From assembly GCA_022712315.1 (NCBI GenBank), contig JALAGS010000015.1:1-38033 (forward strand): a stretch of 38,033 nucleotides of DNA. Reading direction: 5' to 3'. This document shows positions 8,261 through 16,916 of this stretch, in pieces. The notes beneath the pieces are model-generated. The model saw only the letters and a list, made by a program, of their open reading frames with translations. It was not told the origin of the DNA and did not search any database. How positions within the stretch are numbered: the first letter of the stretch is position 1; each line of letters begins with the position of its first letter. The position numbers were made by a program, and so were the translations under genes. Origin of the DNA: Sphingobacterium sp. Its GTDB lineage: Bacteria; Bacteroidota; Bacteroidia; Sphingobacteriales; Sphingobacteriaceae.

Positions 8261-9160
8261 TTATTGTGCCGATGGGACCTCGGTAGTCTCCGGTGCTTTA
8301 TCAATCAACTCCATAAATTGATCCAATTTAGGTGTAATGATAATCTGTGTCCTTCTATTACGTTGTTTACCCATGGCAGTCGTATTGTCTGCAATCGGGT
8401 TATACTCACCCCTACCACCTGCAGTTAAGCGTTTGGGATCCACACCATATTTATTCTGTAAAGCCTGTACAACAGAAGAAGCTCTCAGGGTACTCAAATC
8501 CCAGTTGTTCCGAATATTAGGTTTAGAAATCGGATCTGTATCCGTATTACCTTCAATCAACACTTCGTAATCCCGATAATCCTGGATAATTTTTGCGATC
8601 TTGCTTAATGTTTGATCTGCTCTATCATTAATTTCGTAGCTACCGGATTTGTAAAGCATATTATCCGCAAGTGAGATATAAACCACCCCTTTTAATACCT
8701 GTACATCAACTTCCTGCAACTCTTCACGACTAAGCGATCTTGTCAGATTATTTGTCAATACCAGATTCAAGGAATCGGATTTATTTTTCGTTTCTACGAG
8801 ATGTTTAATGTATTTATTTGAAGCGTTAATTTCGTCAACCAGCTTAGAAATATTTATATTTCCCTGCGAATTCTGGTTAATACTATTATCTAGTGTTTTC
8901 TGCAATGCAGCATAAGCCGAGCGAAGGTCAGCATTGTTCTGTCTTTCGGAAGCTAACTGATCCTCTAAGCTCTTGATACGTGTCCGTCCTTCAGCTAACT
9001 GAAGCTGTCCGTCCTGGTACTGTTTGGTCAATTGACTGTGTTCAGTTTGCAATTTACTATAGTCTGACTGTAAACCAGCGTATTGTTTTTTGCTAACGCC
9101 ACATCCGATAAAAAACAAACTGGCTGTTAATACAGACATCGGAAAAACTAAATTTTTCAT
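8261..9160 (-). CDS. OmpA-family peptidoglycan-binding lipoprotein
   Basis: A 299-residue envelope protein. The start is placed at the ATG 9158-9160, giving a lipoprotein signal MKNLVFPMSVLTASLFFIGC with Cys20; an in-frame start 63 bases upstream would put a polar segment in front of the signal and would lie close to or upstream of the predicted transcription start. Residues 24 to about 135 are Gln/Ser/Leu-rich heptad-like coiled coil. The C-terminal half is an OmpA domain with the EGNTDTDP and DLSTLRASSV segments whose Asp and Arg normally hold diaminopimelate, and RNRRTQIII near the end. It probably links the outer membrane to peptidoglycan. Single gene with its own promoter (9199-9227) and shared terminator. 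Confidence 0.9.
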   Translation of the reverse strand: MKNLVFPMSVLTASLFFIGCGVSKKQYAGLQSDYSKLQTEHSQLTKQYQDGQLQLAEGRTRIKSLEDQLASERQNNADLRSAYAALQKTLDNSINQNSQGNINISKLVDEINASNKYIKHLVETKNKSDSLNLVLTNNLTRSLSREELQEVDVQVLKGVVYISLADNMLYKSGSYEINDRADQTLSKIAKIIQDYRDYEVLIEGNTDTDPISKPNIRNNWDLSTLRASSVVQALQNKYGVDPKRLTAGGRGEYNPIADNTTAMGKQRNRRTQIIITPKLDQFMELIDKAPETTEVPSAQ

Positions 9161-9198
9161 GATATACTCTTTTTGTAGATGTTGAATTAATTCATATA

Positions 9199-9227
9199 GC
9201 AAGGTACGCAATATTCCAGCCAAAACA
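9199..9227 (-). promoter_or_regulatory. Promoter of the OmpA-family gene
   Basis: On the minus strand TTG (9225-9227), exactly 19 bases, then TACCTTG (9199-9205), a close fit to the Bacteroidota TTG-N19-TAnnTTTG promoter. The start codon lies about 38 bases downstream of the -7 box. Confidence 0.6.
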
Positions 9228-9260
9228 AGTCAACCCAATCAAATTAACAACCTTTAACGT

Positions 9261-9785
9261 CTATTGGGCGAGCTCTTTTAACTCAGCAGCAGTAAATATC
9301 TGCCCCCCTTTTAGGTAGGGATTCGCTCCTTTTAGATAATTATAAATAATGGATCGGGCCTCGTCATTGGGTAATTTGTACAGGTTTTTAACCAGGAAAT
9401 TTTTATCTTCAATGATATTATTGTTATAACCCAAAAAAGAAGGTGCATGCACCTGCACACTCCAACGTATAAACCGGGCTTCAATATGATTGGGATTTTC
9501 CTTAATCAATTCTTCCAAATGTTTTTTGCCCTCTTTAAACTGCCCAACTTTCTTAAATGGATTACCGATATGCTTCGCTAGAAGAATTTCATAAGCGGCC
9601 AAATATACTTTCTCCGTCGTTGACTTGGCACTTTCATTCAGCACCTCCAAATTATGTTCACACACATCCTCATCTTTCACTGCGTCCGCATATTCTTTGC
9701 GAATTTTATCAATATTTACCTGTTGGCCCAATCCAACCTTTGCTAAAGTAAATAGAACGATTGTCAATACTATTCGTGTTATCAT
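9261..9785 (-). CDS. Exported TPR-like protein of unknown function
   Basis: A 174-residue protein with a clear signal peptide (MITRIVLTIVLFTLAKVGLG, likely cut before QQ). The mature part is helical, with a segment LAAYEILLAKHIGNPFKKVGQFKEGKKH... followed by ENPNHIEARFIRWSV that resembles one or two TPR-like helix pairs, and a C-terminal region containing YNYLKGANPYLKGG. I do not recognise a named family. It lies downstream of no other gene on this strand and upstream of the OmpA-family lipoprotein on the same strand, but that gene has its own promoter. Probably periplasmic. The gene itself is well supported by codon structure and signal peptide; the function is open. Confidence 0.75.
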   Translation of the reverse strand: MITRIVLTIVLFTLAKVGLGQQVNIDKIRKEYADAVKDEDVCEHNLEVLNESAKSTTEKVYLAAYEILLAKHIGNPFKKVGQFKEGKKHLEELIKENPNHIEARFIRWSVQVHAPSFLGYNNNIIEDKNFLVKNLYKLPNDEARSIIYNYLKGANPYLKGGQIFTAAELKELAQ

Positions 9786-9971
9786 AATTATAAATCAGGC
9801 TATTTTCACAATATCATTTTCCGACTTAAATTACTAAAAAAATCGAATCCAAATGTTAAATTTCAATTATCATACCACAAAGCCACAAATTCATGTCATC
9901 ATATCGCCACAGCTAGCCTTAAAAAGAAGAAAAGTCTTCCGTAAGGTATATTTTTAAAGCAATTTTACGGC

Positions 9972-10088
9972 ATGAAACTGATGCTAGAAGCAAGCCCGGT
10001 GTGGCTAAAGGTTATTTTGTCAATTCTGTTTGGTGTAATATTAGGCTGTTTTTTAGGCGAAATAGTTTTTACGCTATTACAGCTATAG
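9972..10088 (+). CDS. Possible 38-residue single-pass membrane protein
   Basis: A short frame in the 478-base gap 9786-10263. Its translation begins MKLMLEASPVWLKVILSILF and continues to ILGCFLGEIVFTLLQL: a charged start, one hydrophobic helix of about 25 residues with small-residue GVILG and GCFLG steps, and no charged tail. A 7-bp hairpin GATTCTC-CCA-GAGAATC begins at the last base of the stop codon (10088-10104). An inverted repeat CCGTAA/TTACGG lies just upstream of the ATG. A random frame this hydrophobic and glycine-spaced is unusual but not impossible, and the DNA is AT-rich, which favours Leu/Ile/Phe codons by chance. No homologue is known to me. Confidence 0.35.
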   Translation: MKLMLEASPVWLKVILSILFGVILGCFLGEIVFTLLQL

Positions 10089-10112
10089 ATTCTCCCAGAG
10101 AATCGATATTCC

Positions 10113-10138
10113 ATCATTGTCATAACGATGATATACTT
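10113..10138 (+). terminator. Weak hairpin after the possible small membrane protein
   Basis: ATCATTGT (10113-10120) pairs with ACGATGAT (10125-10132) with one G-T pair and a CATA loop, followed by a loose T-run. It could end a transcript carrying the 38-residue frame. Confidence 0.3.
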
Positions 10139-10217
10139 TTATTCACCTGGATATTTAGTCTGTCATATCGCAGTTTTGTAAGCCGATAAGTTTCATTATT
10201 CTTGCTAAAAATCAAAT

Positions 10218-10260
10218 TATTTTTGCTATATTGGTAAAACCAAATATAAATTTATAGCAA
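10218..10260 (+). promoter_or_regulatory. Promoter region overlapped by nested inverted repeats
   Basis: A consensus -7 box TATTTTTG (10218-10225) is followed by an alternative TATATTGG (10227-10234). Overlapping these, TTGCTATA (10223-10230) is a perfect inverted repeat of TATAGCAA (10253-10260), which ends three bases before the ATG at 10264. Nested inside, TTGGT (10231-10235) pairs with ACCAA (10239-10243) around AAA. This could be an operator or a start-site hairpin. Confidence 0.4.
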
Positions 10261-10263
10261 GCT

Positions 10264-10638
10264 ATGGAGACAAAAGCAGAGTATCAGATTTGGGACACTA
10301 TTGTGAATAGTGCAAAAACTAAATTCGATTATAAGCATATTCGTGCTATGTTCAAAAAAGAAGATGATGAAATAACCGATAAGTTTCTATTCCATATTAT
10401 TGCAGGATTTGCCTGTGGTGAAAATCATCAGACAATTTCAACAAATCTTTTCAATGAATTACAGAGCATTCATTTTGAATGCAATGAGGAACAGATCGAC
10501 CGCTTTATCGCCGATAAACATGTAAAATTCAGTCCCGAAATCTACGCGACCTATCTTGCGTTTTCTATGCTGGAAGATGGTGAAGATGTCGATAACATCA
10601 CCGAAATCATTAATAATCTTTTGCAGCTGGACAAATAA
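10264..10638 (+). CDS. Small acidic cytoplasmic protein, unknown function
   Basis: A 124-residue protein without signal or membrane segments. It is acidic, mostly helical by composition, and has three cysteines and several His residues. Segments such as FDYKHIRAMFKKEDDE and LEDGEDVDNITEIINNLLQLDK at the C-terminus suggest an alpha-helical bundle. I do not recognise a family. It has its own promoter-like region with nested inverted repeats and sits 65 bases before the DUF3857 pair, without a terminator between, so readthrough into that operon is possible. The start at 10264 is the only ATG that keeps the whole frame. The gene looks real because its frame is uninterrupted and its composition is protein-like; the role is open. 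Confidence 0.65.
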   Translation: METKAEYQIWDTIVNSAKTKFDYKHIRAMFKKEDDEITDKFLFHIIAGFACGENHQTISTNLFNELQSIHFECNEEQIDRFIADKHVKFSPEIYATYLAFSMLEDGEDVDNITEIINNLLQLDK

Positions 10639-10703
10639 TTTTCCTGAAGTATCGTTTAATTTTGGCTAAAAACTTATATTCGTGAATTATTACACCTATA
10701 GTT

Positions 10704-12677
10704 ATGCGCCAGTTTTTAACGCTATTTTTAATATTTTCTATTTATACAAATAGTATAGCCCAAACTTTTGACTTTGGTAAAGTTTCTATTTCGGATTTTT
10801 CACGAACAGATTTGGATAGCAATTCCAACGCAATAGTTTTGAATGAGTTTGGACGAAGTTCTGTTTTTGTAGATGATTACGACAATCGCATAAAACTTCA
10901 ACATGAGTACCATGTACTTATCCGGATCAATAATAAAGAAGGGTTTAAAAAAGCTAATTTTGAAATTCCCTCCTATAAGCGCGGAAGTTATATACGCGAC
11001 TATTTTGACGAACTAAAGGCGGTTACCTATAATCTAGAAAATGGTAGAATCGAGAAAACGGAACTTGAAAATAAGAAGGTTTTCAAAGAAAACTACTCTG
11101 CCTATCTAGATCTAAATAAATTTACCCTTCCGAATATTAAAGAAGGATCTATTATTGAAGTATCCTATCGGACGCTAGAGCAAGATTTATTCAATTTCAA
11201 AACATGGGAATTTCAAAACGATATTCCCAAAATACAAAGCCAATATATCGCTATCATACCTGCATCTTTCACCTACAATGTTGTCTTACGCGGCCCATAT
11301 AAGCTTAGCGATCAAAAAGGTGAAGCATTGAAAGAATACATTTTTCTTGATGGATTAAGAATGGATTGTTCCAAGTTGACCTATTCCATGAAGAATATTC
11401 CGGCATTTGTAGAAGAAGACTACATGACGTCTCCAACCAATTTCAAATCTGCTATCTATTATGAGCTTGAATCGATCTATTATCCGAGCACGGGTAGCAA
11501 GAAGACATTTAGCAAAACCTGGAAAGACGTCGATATAGATCTGATGAATGAAAAGGCGTTTGGTGGACAATTAAAAAAAACAGACTTATTTAAAACCAGT
11601 TTGGCAACAATCGTATCACCTACTGACACAAAATTAGAAAAGGCAAAAAAGATATATAGCTATATCAACAAACAAATAAAATGGAATAACTACTTAGGAA
11701 AATACGCCGAAACGGGTATCGAAAAAGCACTGGAAAAACGAACTGGGAATATTGGAGATATTAACTTAGCACTGGTAACCGCCTTGCTGGCGGCAGATCT
11801 GGAGGCCTATCCAATTATTCTTTCAACACGCCGAAAAGGGACTCCCAATGCCCTATTTCCAGTACTGTCTGACTTTGACTATGTCATCGCCTGCGTAGAT
11901 ATTGATGGGATAAAGTATAAACTTGATGCCTCCAATTCATACTTACCTTTCGGAGAACTGCCCTTACAATGCCTGAATGAACGGGGAAGAATTATTTACT
12001 CTAAAAAGAGTTCCGATTGGTATCCGCTGACCGCTGAAGAATCTTCCGATGTAAACTATGTATTGGAGGGCACATTGAATGACCAATTTAAAATCAAGGG
12101 AAAATTGACCATCAGCAGTAAAGGAAACAAGGCACTATTAAAGCGTCAGCATATCGCTAAATTCAATTCTTTAGAAGAATACTGGGAAAAACTAGACGAG
12201 GAAATGCCCAATATCACCTTAACAAAATCAAGTATCCAAAATTTGGAAGATATTGATCAGCTATTAATAGAAGAATTTGATGTCACAATGGATGTCTCCA
12301 AACAGATGGGACAAGATGTACTGGTTTTGGCGCCCAATATTATTGACAGGATTTCCTACAATCCATTTAAAGCGCAGGAAAGAACCTACCCCGTCGATAT
12401 GGGTTTTAAATCCAAAACCCTGTACTCGATCAAATTGACAATTCCTGATCAATATGAAATTGTCGAAAAACCACAAAATGCTTCTTTAGCACTCCCAGAG
12501 TCAGCTGCAAAATATCGATATGTAACACAAGTCAACGGTAATCAGCTTGAAATCCTACAGAGCCTAGTGTTTAACAAACCCATATTTTCAGTCGATGAGT
12601 ATTTTTCGCTCAAAGAGTTGTATTCACGTATCATTCAACAGCAAAAGCTAGACATAAAATTAACCGGTAAAAAATGA
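10704..12677 (+). CDS. DUF3857/transglutaminase-like exported protein, catalytically dead
   Basis: A 657-residue protein with a signal peptide (first about 19 residues, cut before QTFDFG). The N-terminal half is a DUF3857 beta-rich domain; the middle, about 300-430, is a transglutaminase-like fold; the C-terminus is another beta-rich part. Where active members have GDC the sequence reads GNIGDIN (348-354), so the catalytic Cys is absent; the His position of the family (NHV...) is Tyr393 in DYVIACV; the Asp position is kept in KLDAS. It is therefore likely a binding or scaffold homologue. It overlaps the next gene, which keeps Cys and His, by four bases (ATGA), suggesting the two products work together in the periplasm or at the outer membrane. 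Substrate unknown. Confidence 0.85.
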   Translation: MRQFLTLFLIFSIYTNSIAQTFDFGKVSISDFSRTDLDSNSNAIVLNEFGRSSVFVDDYDNRIKLQHEYHVLIRINNKEGFKKANFEIPSYKRGSYIRDYFDELKAVTYNLENGRIEKTELENKKVFKENYSAYLDLNKFTLPNIKEGSIIEVSYRTLEQDLFNFKTWEFQNDIPKIQSQYIAIIPASFTYNVVLRGPYKLSDQKGEALKEYIFLDGLRMDCSKLTYSMKNIPAFVEEDYMTSPTNFKSAIYYELESIYYPSTGSKKTFSKTWKDVDIDLMNEKAFGGQLKKTDLFKTSLATIVSPTDTKLEKAKKIYSYINKQIKWNNYLGKYAETGIEKALEKRTGNIGDINLALVTALLAADLEAYPIILSTRRKGTPNALFPVLSDFDYVIACVDIDGIKYKLDASNSYLPFGELPLQCLNERGRIIYSKKSSDWYPLTAEESSDVNYVLEGTLNDQFKIKGKLTISSKGNKALLKRQHIAKFNSLEEYWEKLDEEMPNITLTKSSIQNLEDIDQLLIEEFDVTMDVSKQMGQDVLVLAPNIIDRISYNPFKAQERTYPVDMGFKSKTLYSIKLTIPDQYEIVEKPQNASLALPESAAKYRYVTQVNGNQLEILQSLVFNKPIFSVDEYFSLKELYSRIIQQQKLDIKLTGKK

Positions 12678-14569
12678 AAATCTTATTCGTCAACTTACTC
12701 CTACTGCCGATCCTCGCAATTGGGCAAGATAATTACGACGTCGCCAATATCCCGAGTGCATTAAAGAGCCGGGCAGTAGCAACTGTTCGTAATGATAAAA
12801 CTGTGGTAGAAATGAAATCTCCTGAACAAGTGATCACAACCATAACTTGTGCCGTTACTGTTTATAATAAAAATGGAGATCGATATGCTTCCCTCCCGGT
12901 CTATTATAATAAGTCCAGTGAAATCAAAAATCTAAAGGGAGCGATTTATAATGAAATGGGGATATTGCAAAAGAAAATTGCAACGAAAGATTTCAAAGAT
13001 ATAAGCGCTGTGGACAACAGTACAATGTTTGCCGATTCACGGGTAAAATTATATGTCCCAGACTACCACAGCTATCCTTATACGGTGGAATATCAGTACG
13101 AAGTGAAACATAAACAAAATTTGATCATTCCATCTTGGACTCCTGAGGTATCGAACAATGTTTCTGTGGAAAAAAGCAGTTTTCAATTTATTGCTCCGCT
13201 TGGCACCGAATGTCGAATTGAAACAAAGAACTATAAAGGTAACATCAAAGAAGATAAAAATGAGAAAACCGAAAGCAAAACTTGGACTGTAGAACAGATT
13301 GCGGCAAGAAAGGATGAATCCTATAGCCCCAACCCCAGTCTGAAAAGAACAAATGTGCTCATTGTTCCCAAAAACTTTATTTACTATGGTAAGGAAGGAA
13401 ATTTCTCTGATTGGAAAGAGTTTGGCAATTGGGTGTCGAATAGCTTGTTGAATAAAAAAGAAGATCTGACAGAAGCTTCCAAACAGAAATTTATTGCACT
13501 AACAAAAAACGCAAGTTCCGATAAAGATAAAGCGAAGATTCTATACGATTACTTACAAAAAAACACACGCTATATCAGTATTCAAATTGGGATTGGCGGT
13601 TTAGAACCATTTCCTGCTTCAGAAGTGGACCGTCTGGGCTATGGCGATTGTAAAGCACTTGCAAACTACATGCGAAGTATGCTATCCGCAGTCAACATCC
13701 CTTCCTATTATTGTATAGTCGAAGCTGGAAGACGCAAAGAAAGTTTCAACAAAACCTTTGCAAATGCCCAGGATGGAAACCACGTCATTTTATGTATTCC
13801 ATTCAAAAATGATACGACCTGGCTGGAATGTACGAGCCAAAACCTTCCCTTTGGTTTTCTGAGTGATTTTACGGACGATAGAGATGTCGTTGCCTGTACC
13901 GAAAATGGCGGTGTGATCATGCATACGCCAAAATACCTTAACTCCACCAATCTTCAGCTTCGCTATGCTGACCTAAAACTTTCGGAAGACGGAAGCATCC
14001 AAGGTACCTTAAACACCAAGTTCTATGGAACCCAATATGAGAACCATATGGACGTGCTTTTAGCCAGCAATAATGATAAGAATAAGCTTCTCACGGAATA
14101 CTATAATATTGACAATATCAATTTCAACCAGGTAAACTATATTGAACACAAGGAGGAAAATCCATTTATTGAAGAGAACCTGAATATTTTTGTTAAAAAC
14201 TATGCGGTGAAAAATGGCAATAAACTTTTAATCCAACCTAATCTATTTAATATGCGTTCCAATATCCCTGAAAGCAAAAATAGAACAGAAGATATTTTCA
14301 TTGAAAGAGGTTTTGCCGATATCGATAGCATTAGTATTGCGCTTCCAGAAAATATACTCAAAAACATAACTCCTGAGAAGAAAATCATTGAGAAACCTTT
14401 TGGAAAATATGAATTTAGGTCAGAAATAAAGGACAATAAACTATTCACCTACAGAAAATTGGAACTTTTTGAAGGCAGCTATCCGGCCGATAATTATGAA
14501 GAATTTTTCCAATTTAACAACGAGGTAAGCAGTTGTGATCGAGGACGCTTTAATCTCAGCTTTCTCTAA
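12674..14569 (+). CDS. DUF3857/transglutaminase-domain exported protein, active-type
   Basis: A 631-residue paralogue of the gene it overlaps. Signal peptide of about 17 residues (MKILFVNLLLLPILAIG). DUF3857 occupies about 40-250; the transglutaminase core follows, with RLGYGDCKALANYM (Cys326), NHVILCIP (His370) and WLECTSQ where the third triad residue normally lies, here Glu rather than Asp. C-terminal beta-rich domain from about 420. Members of this superfamily may be proteases, amidases or cross-linking enzymes; the sequence does not decide. It ends the two-gene operon; no clear terminator was found in the 73 bases before the HAD gene, so they may share a transcript. Confidence 0.88.
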   Translation: MKILFVNLLLLPILAIGQDNYDVANIPSALKSRAVATVRNDKTVVEMKSPEQVITTITCAVTVYNKNGDRYASLPVYYNKSSEIKNLKGAIYNEMGILQKKIATKDFKDISAVDNSTMFADSRVKLYVPDYHSYPYTVEYQYEVKHKQNLIIPSWTPEVSNNVSVEKSSFQFIAPLGTECRIETKNYKGNIKEDKNEKTESKTWTVEQIAARKDESYSPNPSLKRTNVLIVPKNFIYYGKEGNFSDWKEFGNWVSNSLLNKKEDLTEASKQKFIALTKNASSDKDKAKILYDYLQKNTRYISIQIGIGGLEPFPASEVDRLGYGDCKALANYMRSMLSAVNIPSYYCIVEAGRRKESFNKTFANAQDGNHVILCIPFKNDTTWLECTSQNLPFGFLSDFTDDRDVVACTENGGVIMHTPKYLNSTNLQLRYADLKLSEDGSIQGTLNTKFYGTQYENHMDVLLASNNDKNKLLTEYYNIDNINFNQVNYIEHKEENPFIEENLNIFVKNYAVKNGNKLLIQPNLFNMRSNIPESKNRTEDIFIERGFADIDSISIALPENILKNITPEKKIIEKPFGKYEFRSEIKDNKLFTYRKLELFEGSYPADNYEEFFQFNNEVSSCDRGRFNLSFL

Positions 14570-14642
14570 CCGAAAGAAAATATTTACCAGAATATGAATT
14601 TATAACATCGACCAAATAAGGCAATTATTGTATATTAGCTCA

Positions 14643-15308
14643 ATGACAGAATACGCAGCGATATTTGACATGGACGGTGTCATCAGTCACACCAACCCTT
14701 TCCATGCCGAAGCTTTTAGAGCTTTTTTTAAAAACCACAATGTACAACAGGCTACAGTAGAGGAATTTGAACAGCATATGTATGGCAAGCATAATAGTTA
14801 CATCATGCAACATTTCTTTAAGCGTCCGATATCTCCTGAGGAACTGCGAACGCTTGAATTTGAAAAAGAGCAGCTCTTTAGAGTTATTTACAAGGAGCAC
14901 GTGGCACCTATTAAGGGATTAATTGAGTTTCTGACTGAATTAAAAGATAAGGGTTTTAAGCTTGCTGTGGCGACATCTGCTCCCCGTGAGAACATGGACT
15001 TAATTCTAGATGAATTAAAAATACGCCATCTTTTCTCCTCTACACTAAGCAGTGAAGATGTAAAACTACATAAGCCGCATCCTGAGGTTTACCTAAAATC
15101 AGCAGAAAATCTACACATTCCGGTTGACCGCTGTATCGTTTTTGAAGATTCTTTTTCGGGCATTACAGCAGCAAAAAATGCTGAAATGAAAGTTGTTGCC
15201 GTACTTTCAACGCACAAAAAAGAAGAGTTGCCTGCAAGCAACGATTATATACATAATTATACAGAAATATCGGTTGCGAATGTAGAAGCCATTATAAAAA
15301 CACAGTAG
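14643..15308 (+). CDS. HAD-superfamily hydrolase (beta-phosphoglucomutase-like)
   Basis: A 221-residue HAD phosphatase. Motif I is FDMDGV (nucleophile Asp and acid/base Asp) followed by a helical cap; motif II is VATSA; motif III Lys lies in VKLHKPHPEVY; motif IV is VFEDSFSGITAAKNAEM. This combination is typical of the beta-phosphoglucomutase / sugar-phosphatase subfamily, so the substrate is probably a small phosphorylated sugar or related metabolite. I placed the start at the ATG 14643-14645; a TTG at 14628 would add five residues with no domain value. A -7-like TATATTAG at 14631-14638 lies only four bases from the ATG, so the message may be leaderless or use another promoter. Confidence 0.88.
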   Translation: MTEYAAIFDMDGVISHTNPFHAEAFRAFFKNHNVQQATVEEFEQHMYGKHNSYIMQHFFKRPISPEELRTLEFEKEQLFRVIYKEHVAPIKGLIEFLTELKDKGFKLAVATSAPRENMDLILDELKIRHLFSSTLSSEDVKLHKPHPEVYLKSAENLHIPVDRCIVFEDSFSGITAAKNAEMKVVAVLSTHKKEELPASNDYIHNYTEISVANVEAIIKTQ

Positions 15309-15350
15309 CTAAAAATTTACCTTTACCATTTCCTGGTTGTGGTTATTAAT

Positions 15351-15392
15351 GTATAAAAAAAGAGATTTCCTGGGGAATCTCTTTTTTTATAC
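15351..15392. terminator. Bidirectional terminator
   Basis: A perfect 17-bp stem: 15351-15367 pairs with 15376-15392 around an 8-base loop, with A7 and T7 runs inside the arms. It serves the HAD gene and the convergent response regulator. Confidence 0.92.
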
Positions 15393-15455
15393 AGCTTTAT
15401 CCAATTTGGATTAAAACCTCATGACCTTGGGATTGTCCAATATGTTATGCAGTAA

Positions 15456-16847
15456 TTAATCTCTTTTCAGGCCAAACTTTTCTATTTTACTATAGAGGTG
15501 GCTACGTTGAATATCAAGGTCATCGGCCGTTTTCGAGACGTTCCAATTATTTTTTTCCAATTTATATTTAATAAATTCCTTTTCAGCATGATCTTTATAA
15601 TCTTGAAACGAATCAAAGGAGTCCATGTCTAAACCATAATTCGTAGCACCCCTTTCATGTGCTATACCATTTACCGGCTCACGCGAAGGATTAGCAAATG
15701 CCACCACATCTTTATCCGTAATAGATCTATCGCTCAAAATAATTAAACGTTCAATCATATTGCGCAATTCCCGAATGTTACCAGTCCAGGGAAGATGACT
15801 CAATTCTCTCATTGCAGCAGCAGTAATCTCTTTCACGGGTATCCCATATTCCATACAGATTTCTTCGCAAAAATTTGTTGAAAGCAGGGGAATATCATCA
15901 ACACGATCTATTAAAGCTGGTACATGAATCAAGATCACCGACAGACGGTGATATAAGTCCATTCTAAAGTTACCCTCCTCAATTTCCTTCAATAGATCTT
16001 TATTGGTCGCAGCTACCACGCGGACATTGACATCAATCTCTTTGTCCCCCCCTACTCTAGTGATTTTATGTTCCTGTAGCGCCCTTAAGACTTTAGCTTG
16101 CGCGGATAGGCTCATATCTCCGATCTCATCCAGGAACAATGTTCCGCCACTAGCCTGCTCAAATTTCCCGATACGTTGCTTAATAGCGGATGTAAAAGAA
16201 CCTTTTTCATGTCCAAATAATTCAGATTCAATTAATTCGGAAGGTATAGCTGCACAGTTCACTTCGATGAGAGGTCCCTGCGCACGATTCGATTTCTCAT
16301 GTAACCAACGCGCCACAAGCTCTTTTCCAGAACCATTTGCTCCAGTAATCAAAACACGGGCTTCTGTCGGAGCTACACGGTCTATTGTCTCCTTGATCCG
16401 TTTGATAGCACCAGATTCCCCCAATATATCTTTTGTTTTCGAGCTGCTGACTTTGCGTTTGAGCACTTTAGTTTCTGTGACAAGAGAGCTTTTATCCAGT
16501 GCATTCCGAACCGTAATCAATAGTCTATTCAGGTCCAGCGGTTTTTCTAAAAAGTCAAAAGCACCTTTTTTCGCGGCTTCAACAGCCGTTTCAATCGTAC
16601 CATGTCCAGAGATCATAATAAAGGGGATATCCGGACTGCTTTGATGCGCTTCCGCCAAAACTTCCATCCCATCCATATTATTCATCTTGATATCACAAAG
16701 AACAAGATCTATTTTTTCCTTTTTTAAAATATCTAATCCATCCCGGCCATTGTCGACATCTAAAATCGTATAATCTTCATATTCCAAGATATCACGCAAC
16801 GAACTTCTGATGGCGCGCTCATCATCAATGATTAAAATTGTACTCAT
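15456..16847 (-). CDS. Orphan NtrC-type response regulator with altered GAFTGA loop
   Basis: A 463-residue regulator with receiver, AAA+ and Fis-type helix-turn-helix domains. Receiver: DDE at 8-10, phospho-acceptor Asp52 in LVLCDIKMN, Lys102 in EKPLD. AAA+: Walker A GANGSGKE (169-176), Walker B GGTLFLDEIGD, and at the sigma-54 contact loop GSFTSA (216-221) instead of GAFTGA. The C-terminus (NVSKTADDLDIQRSHLYSKIEKFGL) is the DNA-binding helix pair. No kinase gene is next to it. It lies downstream of rnpB on the same strand with a 70-base gap. With the loop changed at two positions it may act on sigma-54 poorly or regulate in another way; the other regulator in this window has the intact motif. 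Confidence 0.92.
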   Translation of the reverse strand: MSTILIIDDERAIRSSLRDILEYEDYTILDVDNGRDGLDILKKEKIDLVLCDIKMNNMDGMEVLAEAHQSSPDIPFIMISGHGTIETAVEAAKKGAFDFLEKPLDLNRLLITVRNALDKSSLVTETKVLKRKVSSSKTKDILGESGAIKRIKETIDRVAPTEARVLITGANGSGKELVARWLHEKSNRAQGPLIEVNCAAIPSELIESELFGHEKGSFTSAIKQRIGKFEQASGGTLFLDEIGDMSLSAQAKVLRALQEHKITRVGGDKEIDVNVRVVAATNKDLLKEIEEGNFRMDLYHRLSVILIHVPALIDRVDDIPLLSTNFCEEICMEYGIPVKEITAAAMRELSHLPWTGNIRELRNMIERLIILSDRSITDKDVVAFANPSREPVNGIAHERGATNYGLDMDSFDSFQDYKDHAEKEFIKYKLEKNNWNVSKTADDLDIQRSHLYSKIEKFGLKRD

Positions 16848-16916
16848 AAATCGAGAGTTATGCTATTTTTTCAATTATGGGAATCAATATAAGATTTTTT
16901 TGGCAATTAGCGAAAA

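Noticed and set aside
16003..16644. 213-codon plus-strand frame antisense to the orphan response regulator
   Set aside because: Fully explained as the shadow of a well-supported AAA+ gene; Ser/Pro-rich low-complexity translation without motifs.
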